Positions 11,769-22,559 of a stretch of 64,000 nt of DNA are shown in pieces. The stretch is from NCBI GenBank assembly GCA_946902875.1, contig OX336338.1:12205971-12269970 (forward strand), given 5' to 3'. A model generated the notes under the pieces. The model was not told the DNA's origin and did not search any database. It was given only the letters and a program-made list of their open reading frames with translations. Each line of letters begins with the position of its first letter. Within the stretch, counting starts at the first letter, position 1. The position numbers and the translations under genes are program-made. This stretch comes from Nematopogon swammerdamellus (taxonomy: Eukaryota; Arthropoda; Insecta; Lepidoptera; Adelidae).

Positions 11769-11825
11769 AGGGTTAATATATAGAAGATGCGTCGCGTAGC
11801 GACGCATCTTCTATATATTAACCCT
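11769..11825. repeat. Perfect 27-bp palindrome with 3-nt loop
   Basis: Arms 11769-11795 and 11799-11825 are exact reverse complements around GTA. The outer sequence ('aacaaaaacgacatgc' and the 'ggttagggttaat' edge) recurs inverted at 19968-20020, so this is the tip of a foldback repeat family. Confidence 0.8.
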
Positions 11826-11909
11826 GGTTATTTTTTTTTTAACCACCAAAACATCATTTATTTATCACTTCAAGGAGTGGTTCCGCAGGATCGCAGGAAC
11901 AGCAGGCAC

Positions 11910-12035
11910 GACAATGGCTTTCAGGTGGCGCACCGCTGCCTACACGCACGAAAGCGTGTCACTTTCCATCTGAGCCTGTGTGTGCAAGCGAGAGCGCGTA
12001 ACAAGCGATAGAGAGGCACAATCGGTACAGTCAAA
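11910..12035 (+). repeat. SINE body block
   Basis: Shares 'cgcacgaaagcgtgtcac' and the block from 'gagcctgtgtgtgcaagc' to 'agagaggcacaatcgg' with 21730-21815. Non-coding. Confidence 0.65.
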
Positions 12036-12114
12036 GTTACCATGGAAACTTCTTAGTAAAACTGTCAAAATCAGACAACAGAAGTTTATTGATGGCCAGT
12101 CACAAGATGATTAA

Positions 12115-12336
12115 AGCTAGAAACTCATTGGGCCCACGTACGCCACACACGCGAATCTGGGCGCGTCGGTCTCCATACATTTTATATGGAAGAGTGCAGC
12201 ACGCAGTTTCATTGCGCCCACGCCACCCTACGCTACGCGACACAATGCGTGCTGCACTCTTCCATATAAAATGTATGGAGACCGACGCGCCCACGTACGC
12301 GTGCGTAGCGTACGTGGGCCCAATGAGTTTCTAGCT
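12115..12336. mobile_element. Long hairpin / foldback MITE
   Basis: Two long near-perfect inverted arms, from 'agctagaaactcattgggcc' at 12115 to its reverse complement ending at 12336, and an inner arm from 'cgcgtcggtctccatacat' to 'gcagcacgca' mirrored at 12250-12296. The transcript would form a duplex of roughly 80 bp. TTAA-like sequences flank both ends. Confidence 0.8.
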
Positions 12337-12454
12337 TAAGAAATTACTGATCTTTGCTCTATGTACTACCATTATTCCACGTCATCACGTAAAACTATCG
12401 TCTCGTCCGTAAACCGACTTTACAGGACTTTACGACTTTACAACCAATTTAAAA

Positions 12455-12760
12455 AAAAAATTATTCGTTCCTTTTCGGAACAGTAAAAATTAGTAAGGGT
12501 TAAAATAGACAGCCTTTTCTGTTGTACTTCGTATTACGAGAATCTCAACTATTACTTTTCATTTACGACGACGCGGCAAGCAAGACCATAACGCTTTTTT
12601 AAAATTATTTATTCGTCCCTTTTCGGGACAGGCAAAACTAATTAAAGTATACAGCCTTTTCGGTTTTACTTCTAATGTCTATTGTTTCCTTCTTTGCGAG
12701 AATCTCAAAATTTTATTTACGACGACGACGCGGTCTACGACTTTGTATTACGTCACTGAG
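12455..12760. repeat. Two tandem diverged units (about 140 bp)
   Basis: Both units have the order 'attattcgt..cttttcgg', 'cagccttttc', 'gcgagaatctcaa' or 'acgagaatctcaa', 'tttacgacgacg'. A related unit lies at 20190-20330. Non-coding. Confidence 0.6.
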
Positions 12761-13300
12761 CGCAGTGACATAATACCACTATTCCTACATCGTGCTTAAT
12801 ATTAACTTGTCTATTGCTGGTTTGCCGCTACCTCAGCCCGCGCTTCCGCACATCGCGGCTCACGCCACACCCGCTGACGCCTAGCTCAGTCAGTAGCATT
12901 AGTATCGCTGTCGCGTAGCCATAGAATATAATAGCGCGTAGCCACGCCCGTATTATATGTGTAATTGCCCTACCTACCCCTCTCCCGTGTAAGAATTTTG
13001 TTTTTTTTTGTGTTATTTGTTTTATTACAAACATTTGTTGTGTTCAAATGCCAATACGAGTAAAAAAAGGAATTGTAATATGACTATGACGTGTGCGCTA
13101 GCTTCACTAGTCATGTGACTTAATTACGTAGAATTATTATTACATGGTAGTACATATTAATTCTATGCCTGAAATACGAAGTAACGACAGTTCAGTTGAA
13201 CACCTGGTGGCGGGACCATTCGTCTATCCGACTTTTTTGTCGACGGTACCGATAGCTGTTACGTCTTATTAACCGTCAGCGGTGGTATACTGAGGGCCTC

Positions 13301-13348
13301 GTCCGAGTTAACGTGACAGCTACGTAAACGTCAAATACCGATCGAATT
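13301..13348. repeat. Left arm of the inverted repeat flanking the I-type LINE
   Basis: Reverse complement of 19750-19797 with one mismatch over 48 bp. The LINE landed in the loop of an older foldback element, so the arms are now 6.4 kb apart. Confidence 0.85.
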
Positions 13349-13548
13349 GAGTTTATAGGTATGGGAGTACAATACGCTCACCGCGGCGCCGCCGCGCCAC
13401 TAGAGAGCTCCATACATAAAAACTTTTTTTTTTTTTTTCATTTATTTAAAGGGTTTGTTTCATTAAATGAAAATGCCAACCCTCTTCATACAACAACAAA
13501 CATAACACAATAAAATAATAGACAACAACAACTTAAAACCTAACCAAA

Positions 13549-15462
13549 CTAATTCGACCGAGCAGCTCTTTCTTTCATAATAACATTATACATTATAAAC
13601 AACTTCGCAGCACCCTCGGATGCTGGATGAGCCAAACTATCTATATATGGACCTAAACAGAATCGCCCATAATTCAAATGTTTCCTAACTAAATTTCCCC
13701 TTGCACATTCGGTCAAAATATGATATACATCTTCAGGAACTCCGCATAGATCACAATTTGGAGATGATACCTTTTTCATTAAAAAACCAAATTTATTTAA
13801 AGGAATGTGACCAGATCTTAAACGAAAAGCCACGACAAGACGTTCACGATTCATTTTTAATTTGTCAAACCAGGGTACTAAGGGCGGTTCATTTTGTATG
13901 ATTTTATACCATATTCCTTTATCTCTAGATCTAAGATCAAAATATTCTTTCCACCTAATATAACAATTATACTTAGCTAGACACGTTAAAGTCAAATACG
14001 TAGACTTAACTTCTAATGGAATACCATCACAAATTGCTTCCTTTGCTAGCCTATCAGCAGTTTCATTTCCATTTATACCAACATGGGAAGGAATCCATTG
14101 AAGTTTTATTTTCTTATCCAGTTGTCTAATTTCGTCAATCGTTTTGAGGATGGCATAGGTTACAGGGGAACTTCTCCCTCCTTTAACACTCCGTAGAATA
14201 TCTTGAAGCCCACTCCTAGAATCTGATAATATTACAAATTTATTTGCCGAAAGCAGCGAAAGGGATTTTATATACGACAGAGCTTCCAGAATTGCTGTCA
14301 GCTCTATTGTCATGATACTTGTTTTACCAGAAATTTTAAATTTTGCATTTGTACCTATATTTGGATCAAAGAAAGCCGCTCCTAATCTTTCAGAATCTTT
14401 AGAACCATCTGTGAATATAAAGTAATAATCTTTATATTCATGATTTAACATATTTATACATGCTCGAAAGATTGTACCAGAATCCATATTGCGTTTTGCC
14501 AAATTTATGCCTTCTATATGTGTCTTTATAAATTCTTTAATGTTAATTCCGCTGACCCAAGTTTTAAGAGAAAAAATATCTGACATATGACTTATGTACA
14601 TGGGTTCATTTTTAAATATTTTTAAAGCTGATACAACTGAAGGAGTAATTTTATTTTTCCAATATTTGCTACTAATTTGTAAAATTTCCAACTGTCGAAG
14701 AAGCTCAACCGTCTCATTATTCTTTACAGATAAACATTTCAATGCATATTTGTAAGCAAGGTACTTCCTACGTAGAAATAGAGGTTGTATACACAACTCG
14801 CTCTCCATAACATGAATGGGCGTGCTTTTTATAAAACCTCCAATAACACGTAAGCATTGATTCTGAATTTTGTCTAGTTTATATAAATACTTGTGGGCAC
14901 TGGTGTCATACAAAAACGAACCATAATCTAACCTACTGCGAATTAATGAAATGTAAATACGGCGTAAATGATTTGTGTGTACACCCCACCCTGAACCAGC
15001 TAAAATTTTTAATATATTTATAAACCGTGAACATTTGGCTGAAATTTCGTTTATATGTTTGATCCATCGTAATGAAGTATCCAACCACATTCCTAAATAC
15101 TTTATATGATCAGAAAATTGTATTTCATTTCCTTGAATGTTTAACTTTAATTGACTCTGATTTCGACCTTTCCTAAAAAGGCAGCACTGAGTCTTAGGAA
15201 CAGATAATTCTAGGCCTAAATCATTTAATATTTTCACTAGATCATTGAGAGCCTGTTGTAAGTTAATATTTGAATTGTTAATCTTATCAACATAAATGTA
15301 AAATACAAAGTCATCAGCGTATTGCGAAAAAAATACATTGGAGATCTTATTGCTAACATCTATAGTAGCCACATTGAATAATAAAGGAGACAAAGGATCT
15401 CCTTGGGCCAAGACCTTTGCTGGTTTTTCTACGAATAACATCACCTTCAGCAGTATGTACAA
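13549..15462 (-). pseudogene. LINE ORF2 part 3: RT palm/thumb and RNase H
   Basis: Starts with 'LAQGDPLSPLLFNVA', then the RT active site 'FSQYADDFVFY', 'LELSVPKTQCC', 'IKYLGMWLD' and thumb sequence. RNase H follows: 'YYFIFTDGSKD' (Asp), 'ELTAILEAL' (Glu), 'ILSDSRSG' (Asp), 'WIPSHVGINGNETADRLAKEA' (last residues of the active site). A C-terminal Cys-His segment ('CDLCGVPEDVYHILTEC') precedes the stop at 13549. All visible catalytic residues are kept, so the element died recently through frameshifts. A second copy of the C-terminus lies at 55600-55965. Confidence 0.9.
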
Positions 15463-16435
15463 TTAGGTATCTTTCATTAAGAAAATTAAATAAATACCTG
15501 CAGTACTGCCTTCCAATATTAAGCCTATCTAAAATACGTGTGAGACTGTTTACATCAACATTATTATATGCATTTTCTATGTCTACAAAACAAGCTAGAA
15601 CCTGACAGTTTTTAGAAAAACCAATTTGAATTCTAGTACATAATCGAGTTAAACAATCTATACTTGATTGACCCCTTCTGAAACCGACTGTGAAATCAGA
15701 TAACTTATGATTATGTTCTATAAACCATTCCAATCTTCTAGCTATAATCAAATGTAGAGTTTTACAAACACATGAAATTAATGAGATCGGTCTCCAAGTT
15801 GACATTTCATTATGTACTCCTCCCTGTTTTGGAATAGGTACAACATTAATATACCGCCATTGATTTGGAACAAAGCCTTCTTGATAAAACGCACTGTATA
15901 AATTAGCTAAACACCTCTTGCCTTCTGCTGGGAGATTAAAAATCATCGAATAGGATATGTCATCCTCTCCTGGAGATGTGTCTTTCGCTTTACTGCAATT
16001 TTCTATTTCATGTATGGATATATTTCTGTCTAGATTACTATTAAAGGAGACAAATTCTGGTGTGACATTACTTACAAAATCTGGTGTTAGTTTACAAATG
16101 AATTCCTCAGCCTGTACTTTAGAAAGAACTGCCCTACTGAAAGAGTTACCCTTAATCCATTTCATACGTCTCCATAAATCAGAAGACGTGGTACTTTCGT
16201 CAATACTGTCACAAAATTCTCGCCAACTTTTATATTTTTCCTGTCTAATACAACGTTGAGCCTCTGCTACACATTCTTTATATTTATTTAAATTTTCCGT
16301 CGATGGCATTTTCCTAAATCTGACTAAGGCTAAACGACGCTTGGCAATCAAATTCGACAATTTTGAAGTCCAAAATGGTTTAGGCGTAAAAGATTGAGAT
16401 GGATTTTTAATAACTTTAATATGCGGAATTGACAA
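15353..16435 (-). pseudogene. LINE ORF2 part 2: linker and RT fingers
   Basis: After an EN-RT linker ('PFWTSKLSNLIAKRRLAL' region) come RT motifs: 'DTSPGEDDISYSMI', 'WRYINVVPIPKQGG', 'WRPISLISCVCKTLHLII', 'TVGFRRGQSSIDCL', 'ACFVDIENAYNNV' (first catalytic Asp). The frame ends at a one-base insertion near 15410 in 'GLGP', where the neighbouring frame continues as 'LAQGDPLSPLLFN'. Confidence 0.88.
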
Positions 16436-16449
16436 ATCGGCTGCTCTAT

Positions 16450-17265
16450 TTAATTCTTTAATAAAATTATCATACCTGCACTGTATACTTCTTCAATATC
16501 ATTACCTTTAAATACTAGTTCTAATATTTCCTTGTACTTATCCCAATTAGCCAATTTATAGTTTCTTTTATGTTTGCTTTTCTGTAATCTTTGCAAATTT
16601 GATGAAAATTTAATAACCAGATGATCACTTCCTAATGTTTCATTTGTTATTACCCAAGCGAGTTTTAATGCTATATCAGTAGTAGCAAAAGTCACATCCG
16701 GAGAGGATTGTTGTAAAATATTGCTAACTAATTTAATTCTTGACAGTTGTCCATCGTTAATATAAACAAAATTACTGTCTATTATGGCTTCTGATATTTG
16801 TGTACCTCTTAGATCTGTTCTATATGACCAATTTAAATGATGGCCATTAAAATCACCTGCTATAATGGTCTTTTCAATAAATAAGGTAAAAAGACTATCC
16901 CAATCATTAGAAGTATAACATACAGCTGGTGGGCAATATATTGATAAAATATTTTCAATGTGAGCACAATTAAAAAGTTGTATACCAATGACTTCAGCTG
17001 GCATTTGAATTCTCTGTAAATTTAAAATTTTAACTATCATAGATTTGTGACAGATTATAGCAACTCCTCCATAAGAGTCAGCTCTATCTTTTCTGAATAT
17101 ATTATAACCAGAAATGTGCAATCTCGACCCAGGTTCCAGCCAAGTTTCACTCAAAATAGCAACATGAATCTTTTCCCGATTCAACAATAATTCAAATTCT
17201 GGAAGTTTTGGTCTGAGACTTTGGCAATTCCACTGCAAAAAATTACATTTAATATTCTTATTCAT
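16450..17265 (-). pseudogene. LINE ORF2 part 1: apurinic-like endonuclease domain
   Basis: Encodes the EN domain that nicks target DNA: 'FLQWNCQSLRPK' at the N-terminus, 'ILSETWL' (catalytic Glu), 'GGVAIICHK', 'IIAGDFNGHHLNW' (catalytic Asp/Asn) and 'GSDHLVI' (final Asp-His pair). The present ATG (17265-17263) comes from the last bases of the nested retroposon; the ancestral start is at 18225. The frame is lost near 16470 by a one-base indel, giving a stop at 16450. Continues in another frame into the RT part. Confidence 0.88.
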
Positions 17266-18204
17266 TTATTATCACATTAACATATTTACATTAATTTTAA
17301 ATATACAGATTATAAAAATACACCACATATACTCAAAATTAATATAAAAATAATAAACGGAATACCGCCGGCGGCGGGAGGCTAGCCTCCAAGCACGCCG
17401 GCGGGTGCAGGCCGTGGCTACGGAGCTCTCCGGGACGACGCGAGGCAAGCTACGAGCGATAGGTGGTGGTACTAGACACGTAGGCCACCACCACCCCCAT
17501 CTCGGAGAGCTCCGTATCCACCGGACTGCACGGCGACGTCGTCGCGCAGGTCTGTAAACGTCTTCATCTTCGCGCGCGCGTCGCCTCATGGGTGCACTAC
17601 ACCACCGGTAGCGGAGGCACTAGACGGGACGCGAGGTCCCGATGGCCCCAAGCTGGCCGGTGGTGGACGCCGCCCTCACCGTAGTTCTTGTGGCTCGGCC
17701 GACGTCAACACTCCATCTTCGTCGTCGATGAAATGCACCGACGGCGTGGAGCTGGGTGGTAGGGTGTGCGTGTAGTGTGCGAGAAGAATGGCGGCTCTCG
17801 TGATGGACGACCCGGGCGCGGGGAGGCCGGGCGACGCGGTGGGCGGAGGCAGTGCTGCTGCGGGCGAGCGGTGGCGGCGGCGGCGTCGAAGTCGAGCGCT
17901 GCGGCGGCCGGCCTTCGCCGCAGAACCTGCTCTCCATCACGCGCGCCGCGTCCCGGGTGGTCTGCAGCCGCTTCTGTCGCCAGGCATGTCGAGCTGGTGA
18001 AGTACCGAGGACGCCGAGCGTCGGCGGTGGTGGTGCCGGCACGGTGCCTCCAACCGTGCGGGTCGCTGCGCCGCTGGAGAAGGGTCCGCGCGTGGCGGAA
18101 GCTCGGTTTGTTCGTCCCAGGCAAAAACTTTTAAAAGAAATTTTCTAGAGAAAAATTTTCCGACATGTCGGTTTGACAGCTCTTTTTTTTCTTCTATTCT
18201 TATT
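17253..18204 (-). mobile_element. GC-rich retroposon nested in the LINE, 10-bp target duplication
   Basis: TATTCTTATT occurs at 18195-18204 and 17253-17262 as a direct repeat; the inserted 932 bp are 17263-18194. On the minus strand it runs from 'gaagaaaaaaaagagctgtc' through a very GC-rich middle (17360-18110) to an A/T-rich end '..gtgataataaatg'. Its last 300 bp recur on the plus strand at 61803-62158 with a different target duplication, so this is a mobile retroposon or the 3' end of a larger LINE. No RT or other domain seen; ORFs in the GC-rich part occur on both strands and look compositional. Confidence 0.85.
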
Positions 18205-18217
18205 ATTATTATTGTGA

Positions 18218-19636
18218 CTAGCCATTAAAAAGAGAAGTCAAAAATGACCCATCCATACAAATGCTCACTACCCATGATTTTACAACATTTATAATTAACT
18301 CCACACAACTCTCAACCTTCTCACTAATGCTTAGACTAGACAATATTATGTCCTTAAACTTATAAAGCGCCTCCATTAATCTTTTGCTTCCTCGATCTTC
18401 AGTCTGTTCTGACAAACCTGTGCTTGACGACTTGATATTCTCTGTTAATTTCACCACATTCTCAATGATTACTTTACTGGGACCTGACGGAATCTGAGAT
18501 GACCTTATTGTAGCCCCATGCCGCTCACCTGTATTTGAGCGTGCATAATTATGATCACTCTTGATGTTATTTCTCTGAGGTACAGGTGCGGGTGAGCGTA
18601 GTATTTGAGAATACAAAGGACGATTTGTCATTGACTCATTTATCAATAATGGTTCAGATGTCATCATACTACAACTTGCCAGTTCTTTATCTGTGGTACC
18701 GGATAACTTTATAATATCATTTTCTTGATCTTGAAGAATGGATTTTGAATTTCTTAGCTCATTCGCAGCTGTTCTGTAATTTACTTTCTCCTCTGACATG
18801 ACCATTCTGATGTACTTTTCTTTGGAATACGCTGGACATATTTTTGACAATGCCATATGAGCTCCGTTACAATTAATACATCTCAACTCGTTTGTAGTGC
18901 AGTTTTCATGATTTTTTCCGCATTTTGGACACACAATCTTCTTAGTAGGACATGATATTTTAATGTGCCCAAATTTCCAACAACCTGAACACTGGGTTAC
19001 CGGAAAAACATATTGTTCCACCTTCCTTGGTACTCCAAAGGCATAAACTCTTTCAGGGAGAATCTTGGAATCAAAAGCTAAACGTACTGATTCGCTTAAC
19101 TCCCATGCTCCAGTAGCACTTCTACGCTTCAATCTCTTTACCTTCATAATTTTTGTAGAATCACAAGAGAATATAGACTCCAGTTCTTTGTCATCAATTT
19201 CAATGTCTACTTGTCTTACTACACCATATGCAGCAATTTCTGTGTGCGCATTTACACATAACATACCCTTTTCTCGAATTTTTGTATTTTCCTCCAATTT
19301 TCCTGCACTAGAATCAGCAAAAAATACAGACGTCTTATATGGATTTCTTATCTTAATATTTTGGACTCCATTGACACCAACATCTCTCAGCAACTTAGCA
19401 AATGCCATAAGTTTTGGTAAGGGCTCACTAGAAGAGACAATTATTTCAATTTGCCTCTCCTTCTCCTTCGTCTTCTCAATTTTCGCCGCTTTCCTTCCAT
19501 GAACTTTAATGAATGAACCACCTTCATCACCTGGATCACTCTCCTCAGTCAGTACTACTTCTTCACCCTTTCTTTTTGACGCATTTGCTTTTCCACTTTC
19601 CTCCATGTCTGCCTCACTCTCTGAGGTGCTCCCCAT
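18218..19636 (-). CDS. LINE ORF1: gag-like nucleic-acid-binding protein with zinc knuckles
   Basis: Intact 472-codon ORF. The first 70 residues are acidic and Lys/Glu-rich. About residues 70-150 form an RNA-recognition-like region. From about residue 245 there are three CCHC-type knuckles in series ('CSGCWKFGHIKISC', 'CPKCGKNHENC', 'CINCNGAHMALSKIC'). The protein would coat LINE RNA in a ribonucleoprotein. The C-terminal third is Ser/Asn-rich. The ATG at 19636 follows a short 5'UTR, and the stop TAG at 18220-18218 sits inside the original ORF2 start. Most intact component of the element; expression cannot be judged. Confidence 0.88.
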   Translation of the reverse strand: MGSTSESEADMEESGKANASKRKGEEVVLTEESDPGDEGGSFIKVHGRKAAKIEKTKEKERQIEIIVSSSEPLPKLMAFAKLLRDVGVNGVQNIKIRNPYKTSVFFADSSAGKLEENTKIREKGMLCVNAHTEIAAYGVVRQVDIEIDDKELESIFSCDSTKIMKVKRLKRRSATGAWELSESVRLAFDSKILPERVYAFGVPRKVEQYVFPVTQCSGCWKFGHIKISCPTKKIVCPKCGKNHENCTTNELRCINCNGAHMALSKICPAYSKEKYIRMVMSEEKVNYRTAANELRNSKSILQDQENDIIKLSGTTDKELASCSMMTSEPLLINESMTNRPLYSQILRSPAPVPQRNNIKSDHNYARSNTGERHGATIRSSQIPSGPSKVIIENVVKLTENIKSSSTGLSEQTEDRGSKRLMEALYKFKDIILSSLSISEKVESCVELIINVVKSWVVSICMDGSFLTSLFNG

Positions 19637-19749
19637 CGGGAAGAAGCTCTAAAACGACTAGAATTTAAACAATAAGATTAATGAAAATTTTACAGAAAAA
19701 ATCGTGACTTTCGCCACTGACAGCTGTCGCAAGATCCACATAAAAACTT

Positions 19750-19797
19750 AATTCGATCGGTATTTGACGTTTACGTAGCTGTCACGTAAACTCGGAC
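19750..19797. repeat. Right arm of the inverted repeat flanking the I-type LINE
   Basis: Begins immediately after the LINE target duplication. Mirrors 13301-13348 with a single mismatch. Confidence 0.85.
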
Positions 19798-19859
19798 TAG
19801 GACTAGGCCCTAAACTAAAAAATCCTAAACTCTTTGGACGCGGCAAATAAACGGGTCTG

Positions 19860-20380
19860 GCACAGGAGAGAACAAAGGAACGATGACGCTGTAGATCAGC
19901 TGTGATTTTTTGGAGGTTAAAAAAAATAACCAAATATAATAATTAATAACCCTCTCATCTCTCATCTCTATATTAACCCTAATCTAATGTTGAGGCGGCG
20001 CATGTCGTTTTTGTTACGTTTCGTTTCTGCCACTTCGCGTTTACAAGCAGCTGATCTACAGCGCAAGCGTTCCTTTGTTCTATCATGTGCCGCTTGCCAA
20101 ATAAACTCGCTCAGCCGCCGCCATCTTTATTCGGAGAATTCGGACTCTCTTTGTTCGGAGTTCGGGCTTTTACGAGACCATAAAGCTTTTTTTTGCTAGA
20201 TTGGTCCCTTTTCGGGATAGGCAAAGGTCATTTATCAACCATACAGACAGACCTTTTGTTGCAACATTTATCGTCTGTTGTAATTTTATTATTCTTCTCG
20301 TAATCGCGAGAAAGGCAAAAATGCGCCAAGCACAAGCGCTCAGCCGCCCCGCCGCCGTCTTCTTTTTTTTTTTTTTTATG
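19860..20380. repeat. Foldback-family repeat block
   Basis: 19968-20020 is an inverted partner of 11740-11780 ('ttaaccctaatctaatg', 'gcatgtcgtttttgttac'). 19860-19910 and 20045-20090 repeat 'gctgatctacagcg..cgttcctttgttct' in opposite orientations. 20190-20330 resembles the tandem units at 12455-12760. No gene. Confidence 0.6.
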
Positions 20381-20381
20381 T

Positions 20382-20475
20382 AGGCCAGCATGGTTGGCTG
20401 TGCCGAGAGACCAATGGTGCAGTCGACAGATCCAAAATCACCTCTCCTCGCGAAACCCTACTATCCACACCATAG
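20382..20475 (-). repeat. LINE 3'UTR fragment, antisense
   Basis: Reverse complement of the 3'UTR of the LINE at 26640-29910: shares 'gtgccgagagaccaatggtg', 'cagtcgacag' and 'cacctctcctcgcgaaac'. Starts with a T-run (poly-A tail) at 20362-20379. Confidence 0.75.
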
Positions 20476-20484
20476 CTTAATTGA

Positions 20485-20720
20485 TCTTTGGTCTACCTGC
20501 ACAGATTAAAATTAAAGGACTCCCCAATCTGCGGCTTCTGCGGAGACGTGGAAGAGACAGTTGAACACCTGCTCGACAAACTGTCCAAGATTCTCCGCCA
20601 AGAGGTCCGAGATGGAGATGGAATTTGAGATGGAAGTCGCGTGCGGTAATTGGCCGGCCCTTCTGTCCGGAAAAAGGTCAAACAAAAAATTTGCAAAATA
20701 CTGCGAATATGTCATACAAA
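20485..20720 (+). pseudogene. LINE C-terminal Cys-His fragment
   Basis: Plus-strand translation: 'VYLHRLKLKDSPICGFCGDV' followed by 'EETVEHLL', the CxxC..H region after RNase H/RT in R1- or I-type LINEs, then 'WPALLSGKRSNKKFAKYCEY' after a frameshift. Truncated at both ends. Confidence 0.6.
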
Positions 20721-21052
20721 ATGTAATTTGTTTTAAATAAATAAGTCAAATATATGTGTAATGTTAATAATATAATATAACATAGATGAGTAGAAGCAAT
20801 TCGTGTAAGTTTTTGTAGAATATAAAATATGTAAAATTAATTTAAGTACATGAAAATGGCATGACTGGTAGATAATGCCTTTAAGCATAACGCCATCTAC
20901 ATATTATCAAAGCGCATATTACAACGTTACAACACTTACCTAACTGCGAAGCTGAAGTATTTCATTTACTATTGACGCTAGATATTGACGCTAGATGTTG
21001 CTCCATGAAATTCTTACCTACAGTTGAGCAAATTCGCTTCGATAGGTACATG

Positions 21053-21130
21053 GTCGATTAGCCCGGGTGGTTAAGACGTCTGGGCATCCCTGCCACCACC
21101 TGCCACCGCGGGTTCGAGGCTCGCAAAAGA
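21053..21130 (+). repeat. tRNA-like SINE head
   Basis: A-box-like TAGCCCGGGTGG and B-box-like GGTTCGAGGCTC spaced as in tRNA-derived SINEs. The fold is imperfect, so not called as a gene. Confidence 0.5.
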
Positions 21131-21139
21131 CGGACAAAT

Positions 21140-21450
21140 ATATTTTGTATTTCCTACTATTGTATATGCCTCTCTATCGCTTGTTACGCGCTCTCGCTTG
21201 CACACATACCTAGGTTCAGATGGAACGTGACGTGAACGTGACACTTCTTCGTGCGTGCAGCCGGTGTTCATCAAAATATAAGACGTGACGTCATCACGTC
21301 AAAAAAAAACAAAAAACTTTTGTGGGACTCGAACCCATGGTCAAAAAATACAAACCCTACACCATACCAATGCGCCACGAAATCACTTGGACCCCCTAAC
21401 GAAAATCGGGTTCAGTAGGTTCGCTAGGAGTGCCGGAGGCGGAGCCAGAC
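21140..21450 (-). repeat. tRNA-derived SINE, antisense copy
   Basis: Minus strand: tRNA-like head (plus 21320-21385, with 'ttgtgggactcgaacccatg' as B-box complement), a T-run linker, then the body 'gacgtgatgacgtcacgtct' and 'cgcttgttacgcgctctcgc' complement (21178-21197). Best-ordered copy of the family also seen at 11393-12035 and 21710-22160. Confidence 0.7.
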
Positions 21451-21709
21451 GAAATTTAAATTTCCCGCCATAGATTATGGATATGTGCGCCCCGGTCGCC
21501 AAGTAAAGGTGTTTTTTTTTTTATAGAAATGAAGATGTTAAATATAAGTGGAGTAACTAAATATTGATTACTATGATATAATATGAGTGGTAGAAAATAT
21601 AATTTATGGCAACATTGTTTAATTCGGGTTTCAATGATAAGAAAAGACTTGGCTCTGCATGGGATCTTACAACTTTTTACGGTGGAAAGGTTGCGTGCGA
21701 GACCACGTC

Positions 21710-22165
21710 TTATAAATTGATGAACACCGGCTGCACCCACGAAAAAGTGTCACGTTCCATCTGAGCCTGTGTGTGCAAGCGAGAGCGCGTAACAAGCGAT
21801 AGAGAGGCACAATCGGCCCAAGCGTCGGCTTGAAAGTACCAGGGCGGCAGAGATTGAAAGGAGGTTACTCGTACCATAATATATCAAGCGATAGAGAGGC
21901 ACAATCGGCCCAAGCGTCGGCTTGATAGTACCAGGGCGGCAGAGATTGAAAGGAGGTTACTCGTACCATAATATATGGCCGGTCGGAAAAGATTTCAAAT
22001 TTACAATATTCATGAAACAAGGGTCCGAATACTGTGTGTGCAAGCGAGAGCGGCACAATCGGCCCAAGCGTCGGCTTGAAAGTACCAGGGCGGCAGAGAT
22101 TGAAAGGAGGTTACTCGTACCATAATATATGGCCGGTCGGAAAAGATTTCAAATCTATAATATAA
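21710..22165 (+). repeat. SINE body with internal triplication
   Basis: The block from 'caagcgatagagaggcac' to 'ccataatatat' occurs at 21793-21884, again directly at 21885-21976 (period 92 bp), and a third time in shortened form at about 22037-22128. The block 'ggccggtcggaaaagatttc' follows units 2 and 3 and recurs diverged near 49890 and 58010. No coding content. Confidence 0.75.
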
Positions 22166-22559
22166 AATCGAAAAACCAGAACGAGATAAACAAAACGAGA
22201 CAGAGCGGGATGGCGCTCTACGAAACTTTCGGACACTGTTTCTCCCAAACGACGCACTATTTCTTGTGAATTTGTATGTAACTCTATTTCTTAACCTCGG
22301 GAATCGTGAAAAACTTGAGAAAATATGATATTGGTTGTGTAATTTTTGTATTTTGACGACTTGTATATACATATAAATCGCGCTTCGCGAGTAACATGAC
22401 TACGCGTTTAGGTGCCATACTGAATTAAGGTTCGAACCGGTACTCAATTCCGAATAGGTAATCCGCAAAAATAAAATTTTAAAGTTATTGAAATATGATA
22501 TGAAATGTAAACAAACACGCAAATGTAAATAAACAAACCGAATTGACAAGACAAGATAT

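Larger units (their letters stand above)
13414..19749 (-). mobile_element. Nearly complete I-type non-LTR retrotransposon with 12-bp target duplication
   Basis: A 12-bp direct repeat, ACATAAAAACTT, lies at 13414-13425 and 19738-19749. Between them on the minus strand are a short 5'UTR, ORF1 (19636-18218), ORF2 (endonuclease, RT, RNase H; to 13549), a 3'UTR of about 110 bp and a poly-A tail (T-run at 13424-13438). RNase H after RT plus a zinc-knuckle ORF1 points to the I group of LINEs. Before a nested insertion (17263-18194), the ORF2 ATG overlapped the ORF1 stop (ATGGCTAG at 18225-18218). Two single-base frameshifts in ORF2 plus the insertion make this copy inactive, but it is well preserved. 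Confidence 0.93.

Noticed and set aside
17620..18134. Several 100-140-codon ORFs on both strands
   Set aside because: GC-rich DNA with few stops gives open frames in all directions. Arg/Ala-rich, no domain, inside a retroposon.
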